Below, in pieces: positions 27,085 through 36,613 of a stretch of DNA of 64,000 nt. A program made the position numbers and the translations under genes. Position 1 is the first letter of the stretch. Each line of letters begins with the position of its first letter. Below the pieces are notes generated by a model, which worked only from the letters and a program-made list of their open reading frames with translations, was not told the origin of the DNA and did not search any database. Source of the DNA: Sphingomonas yantingensis (lineage in GTDB: Bacteria > Pseudomonadota > Alphaproteobacteria > Sphingomonadales > Sphingomonadaceae); the NCBI RefSeq assembly GCF_014199325.1, contig NZ_JACIJJ010000002.1, positions 372,001 to 436,000 on the forward strand, in the 5' to 3' direction.

Positions 27085-29495
27085 AACGCGAAGCCCAGGT
27101 TGAGGCCGATCGTCCGCACCGAATCGAGCCCGAACTGCTGGAGATAGCTGAGCTTCGGCGTCGCCTGTCCACGGTTGTTGCGGGCGTTGGCGTCGCCCGA
27201 ATCGATGCCGATCGCGGTCGGATAGATCTCGTTCGTGCAGTTCTTGCAGAACAACGCGACCCGAACGCCGCCCACCTTGGCACCGATGCTCGCCCCGAAC
27301 ACGTCCAGCCCGCCGACGCGGGTGCCCGGCGCCTGGTTGACGGTGTAGAAGATCGACGAGCGGTGATACCAGTCGCCCTGGACGAACGGGCGCACGCCGC
27401 CGCCGGCATCGAACTGATACAGGACTTCCAGCGAGGACGTGAACTCGGGCGCGGCGGGCAGCGTCAGGCCGGCGGCGTTGAAGGTCGATACCGTCGCCGA
27501 GCAACCGCGCGTCGCCTGCGTCGGATAGCATTGCGCGCCGGGGAAATCGTCGAACTTCGATCGCAGCGCAGAGGCCGAGCCGGTCAGCGTCAGCCCGGTG
27601 ACGGGCGCCAGGATGACCGTCGCCTCGATCCCCTTGGACGTCACGCTGGCGGCATTCTGGACCTGGAACGACACCGTGGTCGGGTTGAACGACTGGACCT
27701 GGAAATTGTCGAACTTGGTGTGGAAGGCCGAGACGTTGACGGTCAGCAGCCGGTCGAGAAACGACGATTTTACGCCGATTTCCGCGGTCCTCGACGTCTC
27801 CTCGCGCACCACCACGTCGGCGGTCGCGGTCGGGAAGCCGTCGTTGAAGCCCGGTCCCTTGTAGCCGCGGCCGTAGAAGCCGTACGCCATGATCGTCGGC
27901 GTCGCCTGATACTGCGCGCCCAGCTTCCAGCTGAAATCGGTGTTGTCGTAGTCCGAGCTATAGCTGCCGCGCGGGCCGCCCAGCGCGCTGAAATAGTTGC
28001 GCTGGTTCTGCGTCAGGCGAAGATCGATTTCGTCACGGGTAACGCGCCCGCCGGCGATCACCTTGAGCGCGTCGGTCAGGTCGTAGGTGAGCTGGCCGAA
28101 CGCGGCATAGCTTTGCGTGTTGAGGCGGTAGGTCGCGTCGCCGCCGATCTGTGCGACGTTGCTGACCGCGCAGACGGGCGGGCGCGCGCCCGGCACCGCG
28201 ATCGCGCCGATGCAGAACGGATAGCCGCTCGCCGCGCCCCCGGTCAGATAGTTGTTGCCGCCGAGCTGACGCGCGATGTCGAGCACCGACTTGAAATAAT
28301 AAAGGCCGACCTGGCCGCTCAGGCGGTTGCCCGCGGGCAGCGCGATGCGGAATTCGTTCGAATACTGGTCATAGTGCCCCTGGGTCGCATTCTGGCTGAA
28401 CGCGTTCTGCGACAGATAGTCGGCATCGACCGACTGGTCCTGATCGTAGAAGCGCCATGCGAAAAGGTTGCTGATCTCGAACCCCGAGCCCAGCGTATAG
28501 GCGACGCGCGCCTGTGCGCCGCCGGTCGTGATGTCGCGGAACTGGTTGGCTTCGCCGCCGAACTTCAGATTGTCGGGCGCCGGGCGCAGCCCCTCGGCGG
28601 CGATGGCGGCGGTGCTGACGCTGGTCGGGTCGATCTGGCGATAGGTGTTGTCGAAGATGCCGGCGATGCCGTGGTTCTCGTTATAGTCGCCGATGACGTA
28701 GAGTTCGAGCGCGTCCGCCTGGAGCAGATACTTGCCCTTGATCGAATAGGTGCGCAGGTTGAGGTCGTGGCGCGTGCCGGGATTGGGGCGCCCGACATAG
28801 GTCGTCCCCGGTTCCTGATACGAATAGAGCCCGCTCACCCGCAGCGCCGAATTGGCCGACACCGGGATATTGACGGTTTCGCGTACGATGATGCTGGGCG
28901 CGTTGCGGTCGGCGCCGGGGGTTTCGCGCGCGGCGGCCTCGATATTCGTCACGCTCGAATATTCGCCGATCGCCGGCCGGGTGGTGACGATGTTGAGGAG
29001 GCCAGCCGAGGCGTTCTTGCCGAACAGGAGCCCTTGCGGTCCGTTCAGCACCTCGACCCGCTGAAGATCGTTGAGAAGCGGGCTGTTGAGGAGCGGGCGC
29101 CCGAGATTCACCTCGTCGATCGCCAGCGCGACGCTGCTGTCGATCGTCCCGGCGAAGCTGAGCGTGCCGACGCCGCGGACGGCGAAGGTGTTGTCGATGC
29201 CGACCTGCAGCGTCGGCGCGGCGCGCGCGACCTGGGTCAGGTCGTTGAGATTGCGGTTGGCGATCGTGTCGCCGCTGACCGCGGTCAGGCTGACCGGCAC
29301 GCGCTGCAAGCTTTCGCTGCGACGCTGGGCGGTGACGATGATGTCGCCGGGCGCCGCCTCTTCCCCTTGCGCGGGGTCGGCTTGCTGGCCGTTCGGCGTC
29401 GCTGTCGAAGCGGCCTGATCGTTGCTCTGCGCAAGCGCCGCGGGCGCGTGGAAGATGGTGGCCGCCAGCAGCAGTGATGCAAAAGTCGTGCGCAT
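27081..29495 (-). CDS. TonB-dependent receptor (oligosaccharide uptake, FecA/CirA-like)
   Basis: An 804-residue outer-membrane receptor. ATG at 29495 is preceded by GGAGGGG six bases away and begins a signal peptide (RTTFASLLLAATIFHAPAALA). A Q/D-rich linker leads to the TonB box DIIVTAQRR, then the plug with VPVSLTAVSGDTI and VEVLNGPQGLLFGKNASAG. The barrel ends in the aromatic residue of GLNLGFAF. Its stop overlaps the GH1 gene start, so receptor and enzyme form an operon. Together with the divergent GH2 gene this makes a small sugar-utilisation locus. Confidence 0.94.
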   Translation of the reverse strand: MRTTFASLLLAATIFHAPAALAQSNDQAASTATPNGQQADPAQGEEAAPGDIIVTAQRRSESLQRVPVSLTAVSGDTIANRNLNDLTQVARAAPTLQVGIDNTFAVRGVGTLSFAGTIDSSVALAIDEVNLGRPLLNSPLLNDLQRVEVLNGPQGLLFGKNASAGLLNIVTTRPAIGEYSSVTNIEAAARETPGADRNAPSIIVRETVNIPVSANSALRVSGLYSYQEPGTTYVGRPNPGTRHDLNLRTYSIKGKYLLQADALELYVIGDYNENHGIAGIFDNTYRQIDPTSVSTAAIAAEGLRPAPDNLKFGGEANQFRDITTGGAQARVAYTLGSGFEISNLFAWRFYDQDQSVDADYLSQNAFSQNATQGHYDQYSNEFRIALPAGNRLSGQVGLYYFKSVLDIARQLGGNNYLTGGAASGYPFCIGAIAVPGARPPVCAVSNVAQIGGDATYRLNTQSYAAFGQLTYDLTDALKVIAGGRVTRDEIDLRLTQNQRNYFSALGGPRGSYSSDYDNTDFSWKLGAQYQATPTIMAYGFYGRGYKGPGFNDGFPTATADVVVREETSRTAEIGVKSSFLDRLLTVNVSAFHTKFDNFQVQSFNPTTVSFQVQNAASVTSKGIEATVILAPVTGLTLTGSASALRSKFDDFPGAQCYPTQATRGCSATVSTFNAAGLTLPAAPEFTSSLEVLYQFDAGGGVRPFVQGDWYHRSSIFYTVNQAPGTRVGGLDVFGASIGAKVGGVRVALFCKNCTNEIYPTAIGIDSGDANARNNRGQATPKLSYLQQFGLDSVRTIGLNLGFAF

Positions 29496-29765
29496 GGCGC
29501 CCCTCCGTAATTTGCCTGATTGCAGGTCTCTAAGAGGCCTGACCAAGCCTCATGGCGGGGGCTTATCAACCGGCGTTGAATCGGCAAAACCAATTGAATT
29601 GATGGTGGATAATCGATTGGATTTGTAGATGGTCGTGCCGTAAGTGCATGCCAGTGCACAGAAGAGCCTGGGACATTTTGGGGTTGCTCGCCGTCGCAAA
29701 CTGGCTTTACCAATATGGAAACATCGTCAGGCAGCCTGACTCGATCGGCAGAGGATAACCTGGAA
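29496..29765. promoter_or_regulatory. Divergent promoter region between TonB receptor and GH2 genes
   Basis: The 270-base gap is AT-rich compared with its surroundings (for example 29580-29630). It contains an inverted repeat GTGCA-N6-TGCAC at 29644-29659 and an AATCGATT palindrome near 29611. Either could bind a LacI- or GntR-type sugar regulator serving both directions. No -35/-10 pair stands out and no regulator gene sits at this locus. Confidence 0.4.
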
Positions 29766-32393
29766 ATGCGCGCATCGACCCTTGCCATCATGGCCGCTGT
29801 GACGGCCACGCCCGCCGCCGCGCAGGACGTCCGTTCGACGCAGGTGCTGGGCGAGGGCTGGGTGTTCGCCAAGGGGGCCGAGGCACCGGCGACCGGCTCG
29901 TCCGACTGGGTGCGGGTTTCGGTCCCGCACAGCTGGAACCGCGTCGGTCACTATACCAACCCCGGCGTTCACCCGAACCGGCCGGAGACGCTCGACGACT
30001 ATCAGGGGGTCGGCTGGTACCGATTGTCGTTCTCCGGCCCGCGCGACCTCGATCGAAAGCGCGTCTATCTTCAGTTCGACGCGGCCAGCCGCACGGCCGA
30101 GGTGTGGCTGAACGGCAAACGGCTGGGCAGCCACGCGGGCGGCTTTTCGCGCTTCCGCCTCGACGCTACCGCGGCGCTGAAGCCCGGTGCGGCGAACACG
30201 CTGCTGGTCAAGGTCGACAACACCGCGCCAGATGTGGGTACCGCGACTGCCGATGTGCTGCCGCTGGCGGGCGATTTCTTCGTCCATGGCGGGCTGTATC
30301 GGCCGGTCAGCCTGATCGTCACCGACGACGTGCATCTCGACCTGCTCGATCACGGCGGTAGCGGGGTCTATGCGACGACCCGCTCGATCGCCGGCGGGCG
30401 CGCGACGATCGACGTGACGTGGCGCGCGCGGAACGATGCGGCACGTCCGGTGCGGGTCGAGGCGATCGTCCGCCTGATCGATGCGGCCGGCGCGGTGAAG
30501 GCCGAGCAGCGCCGCTCGATGACGCTGGCAGGAGCGGCCGGCGGCGAGGCGTCGGCGACACTCGATGTGGCCGACCCGCACCTCTGGAACGGCGTCGCCG
30601 ATCCCTATCTCCATCGCCTGTCGGTGGAGCTGGTCGCTTCCGGTGGCCGCGTCCTCGACCGGGTCGAGCAGTCGTTCGGCATCCGCGAGGTGAGGATCGA
30701 TCCCGAGCGCGGGCTGTTGCTCAATCGCAAGCCGCTGCGCCTGCACGGCGTCGGCTATCACCAGGATCGCGAGGGCAAGGGCTGGGCGGTGAGCGAGGCC
30801 GACATCGCCGGCGACGTGGCGATCATGCGCGAGATGGGCGTGAACTCGATCCGGCTGACGCACTATCAGCATGGCCAGCCGATCCACGACCTGGCCGACC
30901 GCTATGGCCTGCTCGTCTGGGACGAGATTCCGCTGGTGTCGCGCTGGACGATGGGTGCCTCGACGACGGCGAGTGACGGGCTGCGCGCCGATGCTGCGCA
31001 GCAGATGCGCGAGCTGATCCGCCAGAACATGAACCACCCGTCGGTCGTCACCTGGGGCATCGCCAATGAGGTCGATTTCGGCAAGTCGATCCCGATCTTC
31101 ATCACCAACAAGGACGGCCCCGCGCCCGACCCGATGCCGCTGCTCGCCGAACTGAACGGCATCGCCAAGGCGGAGGATCCAACGCGCCCGACCGCGATCG
31201 CGACCTGTTGCGAGGGGCGGCTGCTCGGCGATGCGGAGGTGCCGATCACCGCGGGTGCGGCGGACGTGAGCGGCGCGAACCGCTATTTCGGCTGGTATTA
31301 TGGCGATCCCTCGGGGCTGGGACCGCATCTCGACGCGCTGCGCGCCGCTCGCCCGAACCAGCCGCTGTCGGTCACCGAATATGGCGCGGGCGGTGCGACC
31401 AGCATCCATACCGACAATGTGCTGGGCGGCGATGTCGACCAGCGCGGGCGCAACCAGCCCGAGGAGTATGAAAGCTACATCCACGAAACCGCCTGGGCGA
31501 CGCTGTCGGGCAAGCCCTATCTGTGGGCGACGTGGCTGTGGAACTCGTTCGATTTCGCGACGACGCGGCGGCGCGAGGGCGATGCGATCGACATCAATAC
31601 CAAGGGGCTGGTCACCTATGACCGCGCGATCCGCAAGGACGCCTGGTATTTCTACAAGGCGAACTGGTCGGACGCGCCGACGGTCCACATCAACGGTCGC
31701 CGCTATGTCGACCGCGCCTATCCGTTCGCCGACGTGCGGGTGTACAGCAATGCGCCCGAGACCGAGCTGATCGTCGGCGGCAAGTCGCTGGGCACGATGA
31801 AGGATTGCCCGCAGCGCATCTGCGTCTGGTCCAAGGTGGCGCTGGCGGACGGCGGCAACAGCGTCGTGGCGCGCGGCCGCTTCGCCGGCGGGGTGACCGA
31901 GGACCGGATCGAATGGCGCCTCTCGCCAGAGGCGGCACGGACGATCCGCATCGACAGCGGCGCGCTCGTCGCTGGAGCAAAGAGCTTCGGTTCGGACGAT
32001 TTCTTCGACGGCGGGGAAGCGGGCGACGTGAACGCCTCGACCGGCTATGGCAAGCCGCCGCCGCCCAAGGTCGTGACCGGCACCGACGCGGCCCTCGTCG
32101 CGCAGACGTACCGCGAGGGCGACTTCGCCTATCGCGTGCCGCTGCCGCGGGGGCGCTACACAGTGACGCTGGCCTTTGCCGAACCGTCGCTGGAGTCGGG
32201 CAAGCGCCGCTTCGACGTGACCGCGAACGGGCGGCGCGTCATCACCGGTCTCGACGTCGCGAAGGAAGCGGGCGGCCCGCTCAAGGCGATCACCCGCCGC
32301 TTCATGGTGTCGGTGGGCAACGAGGGCCTCGACCTGCGCTTCGTCGGGCGGACGGGCAAGGCGATCGTCTCGGCCGTCGAGATCGCGCGCTGA
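29766..32393 (+). CDS. Secreted GH2 glycoside hydrolase (beta-galactosidase-like) with C-terminal malectin-like domain
   Basis: An 875-residue enzyme. ATG at 29766 opens a signal peptide (RASTLAIMAAVTATPAAA). The GH2 layout follows: sugar-binding domain (about 25-185, with FDAASRTAEVWLNGKRLGSH), immunoglobulin-like domain (190-308), TIM barrel (310-600) with acid/base E435 in GIANEVDF and nucleophile E538 in SVTEYG. Residues 600-720 form further beta domains, and about 727-875 is a malectin-like carbohydrate-binding domain (DFAYRVPLPRGRYTVTLAFA). The start is preceded by GAGGA. It converges with the STAS-like gene with three bases between stops. Substrate (galactoside, glucuronide or other) is not decidable. 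Confidence 0.92.
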   Translation: MRASTLAIMAAVTATPAAAQDVRSTQVLGEGWVFAKGAEAPATGSSDWVRVSVPHSWNRVGHYTNPGVHPNRPETLDDYQGVGWYRLSFSGPRDLDRKRVYLQFDAASRTAEVWLNGKRLGSHAGGFSRFRLDATAALKPGAANTLLVKVDNTAPDVGTATADVLPLAGDFFVHGGLYRPVSLIVTDDVHLDLLDHGGSGVYATTRSIAGGRATIDVTWRARNDAARPVRVEAIVRLIDAAGAVKAEQRRSMTLAGAAGGEASATLDVADPHLWNGVADPYLHRLSVELVASGGRVLDRVEQSFGIREVRIDPERGLLLNRKPLRLHGVGYHQDREGKGWAVSEADIAGDVAIMREMGVNSIRLTHYQHGQPIHDLADRYGLLVWDEIPLVSRWTMGASTTASDGLRADAAQQMRELIRQNMNHPSVVTWGIANEVDFGKSIPIFITNKDGPAPDPMPLLAELNGIAKAEDPTRPTAIATCCEGRLLGDAEVPITAGAADVSGANRYFGWYYGDPSGLGPHLDALRAARPNQPLSVTEYGAGGATSIHTDNVLGGDVDQRGRNQPEEYESYIHETAWATLSGKPYLWATWLWNSFDFATTRRREGDAIDINTKGLVTYDRAIRKDAWYFYKANWSDAPTVHINGRRYVDRAYPFADVRVYSNAPETELIVGGKSLGTMKDCPQRICVWSKVALADGGNSVVARGRFAGGVTEDRIEWRLSPEAARTIRIDSGALVAGAKSFGSDDFFDGGEAGDVNASTGYGKPPPPKVVTGTDAALVAQTYREGDFAYRVPLPRGRYTVTLAFAEPSLESGKRRFDVTANGRRVITGLDVAKEAGGPLKAITRRFMVSVGNEGLDLRFVGRTGKAIVSAVEIAR

Positions 32394-32396
32394 GCG

Positions 32397-32771
32397 TCAG
32401 GGCAGGGGTCTGCGCGGCTCCTGCCCCGACAGAACCCAGGCGCGCGCTTCGTCATAGCTGTTCGCGATCCGCGTGAACGGCTGGTCGAAGATGCGCTGCA
32501 ACTGCAACCGGACGAGCATCGAGCCTGCGACGACCGCCACCGCGCGGGCGTTCTTCATGCCGCCCAGATGCCCGCGCATCGCCGCGATCATGTCCTGCGC
32601 CTGCACCGGGCAGCGCGAGACGTCGATGATGAGCGCGTAGCTGCTCATTCGCTCGGCGGTGATGCGGGCGATCAGGTCGGCGACGAGCCGGTCGGCCTCG
32701 GCCGGCGACAGCATGCCTTCCATGTCCAGCCTGATCAGCGAATGCGTCCGGTCGACGACGATCTTGTACAC
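32397..32771 (-). CDS. STAS/SpoIIAA-like domain protein
   Basis: About 124 residues from a GTG at 32771 that has AAGGAGG five bases upstream; an ATG eight codons earlier (MTGPKEGP) lacks such a site. The pattern YKIVVDRTHSLIRLDMEGML, ADLIARITAE, YALIIDVSRCPVQAQDM and a closing helix resembles STAS/SpoIIAA-like single-domain proteins. It has no membrane segment. The partner and role are unknown. The next gene upstream, on the same strand, ends 66 bases away. Confidence 0.7.
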   Translation of the reverse strand: MYKIVVDRTHSLIRLDMEGMLSPAEADRLVADLIARITAERMSSYALIIDVSRCPVQAQDMIAAMRGHLGGMKNARAVAVVAGSMLVRLQLQRIFDQPFTRIANSYDEARAWVLSGQEPRRPLP

Positions 32772-32837
32772 CGGTCCCTCCTTCGGGCCGGTCATAGCGC
32801 GACAGGGTTGACGCTTCGCTAGCGCGGGCGGCGACAA

Positions 32838-33599
32838 TCAGGCGTGGGCGCGCCGGTGACGGTCGAGCGCAGGGCGGACATGGTCGAGCGCGCCCAGCAT
32901 CTCCGCGCGCCAGCCGCCCGGCTCGAGACGCCGGACCGCCGAATGCGCGGCGCAGACGATCCGCGTGTCCGCCCAGCGATCGGCCAGATCGCGCGCCCAC
33001 GCGGCATATTCGTCCGCCGCGCCGCGTCGAGCCTGGAGCGCGCGGGCAAGCATCGGATGGAAGCGCAGGCGCGGCTCAGGCAGCACGGCCTTCAGGAGCG
33101 ACGGCGGCGCCAGGACGTTGATCGTGTCGTCGACATGGACGATCCCGCTCGCCCGGTGGCGGACGACGACCGAGGCGACATGCACCTTGTCGTCCGGGCA
33201 GACGAAATCGACACCCGCCGGGATCGAGAAGTCGAGCGTGTCGGCGAACCCCGCCTGCGTCCCCGCATCCTCTATCACGCCCTCCGCCCAGGGCAGGTCC
33301 GGCGCCTGTCGCCGGTGCCGTGCGGTGCCGATCAGGGCTACGCCCGGCAGCAGCGCATGCATCGCGGCGCAGTGCAGCGTGTGGAACGGATGGACGTTGA
33401 CGATCGCATCGATCGCCGCGCCATTGTCGGTCAGCGACATCAGCCGGGCGCGGTCCTCGCCTTCCAGATCATAGCTGTCGAGCACCAGGAACCGCCCGTC
33501 CGGCCGTCGCACCAGCGACAGGTGCGTGCCGACATTGACGACACCCGCGATGCGAAAGTCGCCGCGGAAGTTCCAGAAATCATCGTGCAACTGCGTCAT
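32838..33599 (-). CDS. Metallo-beta-lactamase-fold-like hypothetical protein
   Basis: A 253-residue soluble protein. The N-terminal strands (NVGTHLSLVRRPDGRFLVLD), then IDAIVNVHPFHTLHCAAMHALLPG and a late VCAAHSAVRRL resemble the metallo-beta-lactamase fold. The canonical HxHxDH is not present; instead there is HPFHTLH (H-x2-H-x2-H). It may be a divergent metal site or a non-catalytic fold member. There is no signal peptide. The name is a fold-level inference only. Confidence 0.6.
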   Translation of the reverse strand: MTQLHDDFWNFRGDFRIAGVVNVGTHLSLVRRPDGRFLVLDSYDLEGEDRARLMSLTDNGAAIDAIVNVHPFHTLHCAAMHALLPGVALIGTARHRRQAPDLPWAEGVIEDAGTQAGFADTLDFSIPAGVDFVCPDDKVHVASVVVRHRASGIVHVDDTINVLAPPSLLKAVLPEPRLRFHPMLARALQARRGAADEYAAWARDLADRWADTRIVCAAHSAVRRLEPGGWRAEMLGALDHVRPALDRHRRAHA

Positions 33600-33687
33600 C
33601 GCGGGGGCGGGGCCTTTCGGGGGAGCGGCACGCTGAACCCGGCGGCATCGCCCGCGGTTCCTGATCGCGGCTGCCGGGCCACCGCGC

Positions 33688-34242
33688 TCAGTTCGTCCGA
33701 AGCTTGCCGTCGCCGTCCTGCAACAGCCAGAAACGGCTCCACCGCTGGAGTCGCGGCAGGATGACCCACTGGAGCACCGCGGTCAGGATCAGCGACGACG
33801 GAAGCAACTGGAGCGCGGGGGGCAGGCCGGCGAGCAACCAGCGCATCACGCTGCTGATCGCGAGCAGGACGGGGAACACCGCGATCCAGGTGGTGACGAA
33901 ACGCTTCCACCCGACCGCGGCGTTGTCGTTCGGCGCCTCGAACCGCACCGGATCGCCGGCCTGCATCTGATCCAGCCCGGCGGAGAAATCGTCCGCCGCC
34001 GCGGCAAGCGCGCGGAAGCGATCGCCTTCGCGCCACGCCCGTGCATCGGTCTCCCGCTCGAACCGGAAGACGAGGTGCTGGAGCCCCTGCGTCTGGCGTA
34101 GCTGGATCGCGCCGAGATAGCCGGCCGCGTCCCGCGCCGCGGCTTGAAGCTCGTCGGCCCAACGCTCGAACCGCGCCTCTGCGCCGGCCTGGATCGCGCG
34201 GCTGGCTATGACGGTTCCGGGCGGGGCATCTCGATCGGGCAT
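33688..34242 (-). CDS. Antibiotic biosynthesis monooxygenase (ABM)-domain membrane protein
   Basis: About 184 residues from ATG at 34242. Residues 8-95 form a ferredoxin-like ABM domain (VIASRAIQAGAEARFERWAD, with LQHLVFRFERETDARAWRE). Two transmembrane helices follow (about 118-140, VTTWIAVFPVLLAISSVMRWLL, and 148-166, LPSSLILTAVLQWVILP) and a basic tail. ABM fused to two C-terminal helices is a recurrent bacterial arrangement. No catalytic activity has been proved for it. An in-frame GTG six codons upstream is possible. Confidence 0.75.
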   Translation of the reverse strand: MPDRDAPPGTVIASRAIQAGAEARFERWADELQAAARDAAGYLGAIQLRQTQGLQHLVFRFERETDARAWREGDRFRALAAAADDFSAGLDQMQAGDPVRFEAPNDNAAVGWKRFVTTWIAVFPVLLAISSVMRWLLAGLPPALQLLPSSLILTAVLQWVILPRLQRWSRFWLLQDGDGKLRTN

Positions 34243-34314
34243 GGCGCCAGAACTCGGCACCCCCGCAATCGGGTCCCGCCGCGGGCTAAGGGAAAAGGGC
34301 CATTGGCCGGGCGG

Positions 34315-34572
34315 TCACAGACCCGCCCGCTCGATCGCCGCGGTAATTTCCGGATCGATCGCTGCGCCCTGCTGCGCCGTGAGCCGGCCGAGCGCGGTCT
34401 GAACGCGCTTCTGTGCGACCTGGAGCGTCTTGTGCCGCACTTCGCGCAGCACATTCGTCCGCCGCGACGAACTCTCGCCAAGCAGCGCCGCCCATTTGGC
34501 CTCCTCGGCGGCGAGGATGGAGAGCGCAAGCCGCAGGCCGTCCCGCCGGCCATGGTCATAATCCTCCGACAT
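34315..34572 (-). CDS. Small helical hypothetical protein
   Basis: An 85-residue protein. The ATG at 34572 (MSEDYDHGRRDGLRLALSIL) has GGGGAG four bases upstream and is preferred to a start 22 codons earlier. It is predicted to be two or three long helices rich in Ala, Arg and Glu. No motif is recognised. It lies just downstream of tRNA-Glu on the same strand, with 91 bases between. Confidence 0.65.
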   Translation of the reverse strand: MSEDYDHGRRDGLRLALSILAAEEAKWAALLGESSSRRTNVLREVRHKTLQVAQKRVQTALGRLTAQQGAAIDPEITAAIERAGL

Positions 34573-34663
34573 CGATCTCCCCGGCTCTCGAAGCACCCGG
34601 CCGGTGCCGCTGGGTCGCAGATATGGGGAGATTGCCATCCATGCGCCACCGCTGGTTCGGCAG

Positions 34664-34738
34664 TGGTGACCCCTACGGGAATCGAACCCGTGCTTCAGCC
34701 GTGAAAGGGCCGCGTCCTAACCGCTAGACGAAGGGGCC
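34664..34738 (-). tRNA. tRNA-Glu (anticodon UUC)
   Basis: Read on the minus strand from 34738, the acceptor stem GGCCCCT pairs with AGGGGTC, with one G-U pair. The D arm is TCTAGCGGTTAGGA, the anticodon loop CTTTCAC gives UUC, the T arm is ACGGGTTCGATTCCCGT, and the discriminator A and CCA are encoded at 34667-34664. All stems close. It sits between recJ and the small helical gene, all on the minus strand. Confidence 0.97.
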
Positions 34739-34799
34739 GTGAGGCAGGCCGCGCGGATAGGGGAGGGCGGGGCGGCGGTCAAGCCCGTTTGGTGGGAAA

Positions 34800-36560
34800 T
34801 CAGTCGGCCCAGGCTGCGTCCTCGACATGCAGTTCGGCGACGGCACGCCCGCTCCAGTCGTCGCGCTTCGCCCGGCCGGCCAGCCACAGGCGGCGATGCG
34901 GGGGCGCGCCGAGCAGGGCGGCGCCGAGATCGGTGTCCGCCATGCGGAAGGCCATCGCCTTGAGGCTGCGACCGTCCTCGCCCGCGACGATCGCGCGGAC
35001 ATGGCCGTTGCCGACGCGGTCGGCGCGGACGATGCGGACCGGACCGGCGGCGACGCGCGGGCTCGGCCAGCCCATGCCATAGGGGCCGCCCGCCTCCATC
35101 GCGTCGACGAGATCCGCCGACACGCCGCCGGGCGCGAGCACCGCGTCGAGCAGCAGCGCGCGATCCTCCCGCGCGCGGGCGACATTGCCGGCGAGTTTTT
35201 CCTCGAGAAACACAGCGAGCGCGGGGACGCCGCCCGGCGCGACGGTAACGCCAGCCGCCGCGGCATGACCGCCGCCCGCGACGATCAGCCCGGCTTCCTT
35301 GGCCGCCAGCACCGCGGCGCCGAGGTCGACCCCGGGGATCGAGCGGCCCGATCCCTTGCCCACGCCATCCTCGCCGATCGCGATGACGAGGCTGGGGCGG
35401 CCGAGGCGTTCCTTGAGTCGCCCGGCGACGATGCCGATGACGCCGGGGTGCCAGCCCTCGCCCGAAACGACGGCGACGCTGCAATCCTCGCGGGTCATGG
35501 CCTCTGCGGCAGCCTGGACCTCGCCCTCGATCGCGCGGCGTTCCTCGTTCAGGCGGTCGAGTTCCTCGGCGATCGCCCTCGCCTCGGCGGGGTCGCGGGT
35601 GGTGAGCAGGCGGACGCCGAGGTCGGCGCGCCCCACCCGCCCGCCTGCGTTTATGCGCGGTCCGAGCGCGAAGCCGAGGTCGGTACAGGTGGGCGCGCGG
35701 GTCAGCCGGGCGGCGTCGGCGAGCGCGGCGAGGCCAGGATTGGCGCGGCGGGCCATCACCTTCAGCCCCTGCGCCACGAACGCGCGGTTGAGGCCGCGCA
35801 GCGCCGCCACGTCGGCGACGGTGCCGAGGGCCACGAGGTCGAGCCGGTCGAGCAGTTTCGGCTCGGTTCGGCCCGCGAAGAAATTGCGCGCACGAAGCTC
35901 GCGGATCAGTGCGGCGGACAGCAGGAAAGCGACGCCAACCGCGGCGAGGTGGCCGTGCGCCGCCGCATCCTCGATCTCGTCGAGGCGGTTGGGATTCACC
36001 ACTGCGTGCGCTTCGGGCAGCAGGCTGGTGCATTTATGATGGTCGACAACGACGACGTCGGTGCCGGCGGCGCGCGCACTCGCCAGCGCCTCGAACGCTT
36101 GCGCGCCGCAATCGACGGTGACGATCAGGCTCGCGCCCTCGTGCGCCAGCCGGCCGAGCGCGGCGACGGTGGGGCCGTAACCTTCCTTCATCCGGTCGGG
36201 GATATAGGCGCGTGCTTCCAATCCGAGGTCGCGCAGCACGAGGATCATGAGCGCTGCCGAGGTGGCGCCGTCGACGTCGTAATCGCCGAAGATCGCGACC
36301 TGCTCACCGGACTGTACCGCGTCGGCGAGGCGGCGGGCGGCGGTGTCCATGTCGCGAAAGATCGACGGGTCGGGCATGAACCCGCGGATCGAGGGGGTGC
36401 GGTGAAGCTCCAGCGCCTCGCGCGGGCAGCCGCGGGCGAGGAGCAGGCGCGTCACCAGGTCGTCGGCAACGAACCCGTCATCGATCGTGTCGCCCGACAG
36501 CCCGCGCCAATGCCATGGCTGGCCGAGGATCGAGCGGGACACATTGCAGACGGGGGACAT
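34800..36560 (-). CDS. recJ: Single-stranded-DNA-specific exonuclease RecJ
   Basis: A 586-residue 5'-3' ssDNA exonuclease of the DHH family, used in recombination and mismatch repair. Motif I is DYDVDG at 93-98, the second aspartate motif VTVDCGAQA near 147-155, and the DHH motif is at 173-175 (VVVDHHKC). DHHA1-type motifs follow: GPRINAGGRVG and SGRSIPGVDLG with GGGHAAAAG. The C-terminal OB-like domain ends near RDDWSGRAVAELHVEDAA. Length is typical for the family. The ATG is preceded by GGGGA at close spacing. Confidence 0.96.
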   Translation of the reverse strand: MSPVCNVSRSILGQPWHWRGLSGDTIDDGFVADDLVTRLLLARGCPREALELHRTPSIRGFMPDPSIFRDMDTAARRLADAVQSGEQVAIFGDYDVDGATSAALMILVLRDLGLEARAYIPDRMKEGYGPTVAALGRLAHEGASLIVTVDCGAQAFEALASARAAGTDVVVVDHHKCTSLLPEAHAVVNPNRLDEIEDAAAHGHLAAVGVAFLLSAALIRELRARNFFAGRTEPKLLDRLDLVALGTVADVAALRGLNRAFVAQGLKVMARRANPGLAALADAARLTRAPTCTDLGFALGPRINAGGRVGRADLGVRLLTTRDPAEARAIAEELDRLNEERRAIEGEVQAAAEAMTREDCSVAVVSGEGWHPGVIGIVAGRLKERLGRPSLVIAIGEDGVGKGSGRSIPGVDLGAAVLAAKEAGLIVAGGGHAAAAGVTVAPGGVPALAVFLEEKLAGNVARAREDRALLLDAVLAPGGVSADLVDAMEAGGPYGMGWPSPRVAAGPVRIVRADRVGNGHVRAIVAGEDGRSLKAMAFRMADTDLGAALLGAPPHRRLWLAGRAKRDDWSGRAVAELHVEDAAWAD

Positions 36561-36613
36561 TCCCCGCCGATTAGCGCGCCCGGCGCCGGTGGGCTAGAGG
36601 GGGTGGCTAGAGG

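Noticed and set aside
27009..29477. Long plus-strand open frame opposite the TonB receptor
   Set aside because: Low-complexity Arg/Ala/Asp composition with no motif; the receptor on the minus strand explains the region fully.
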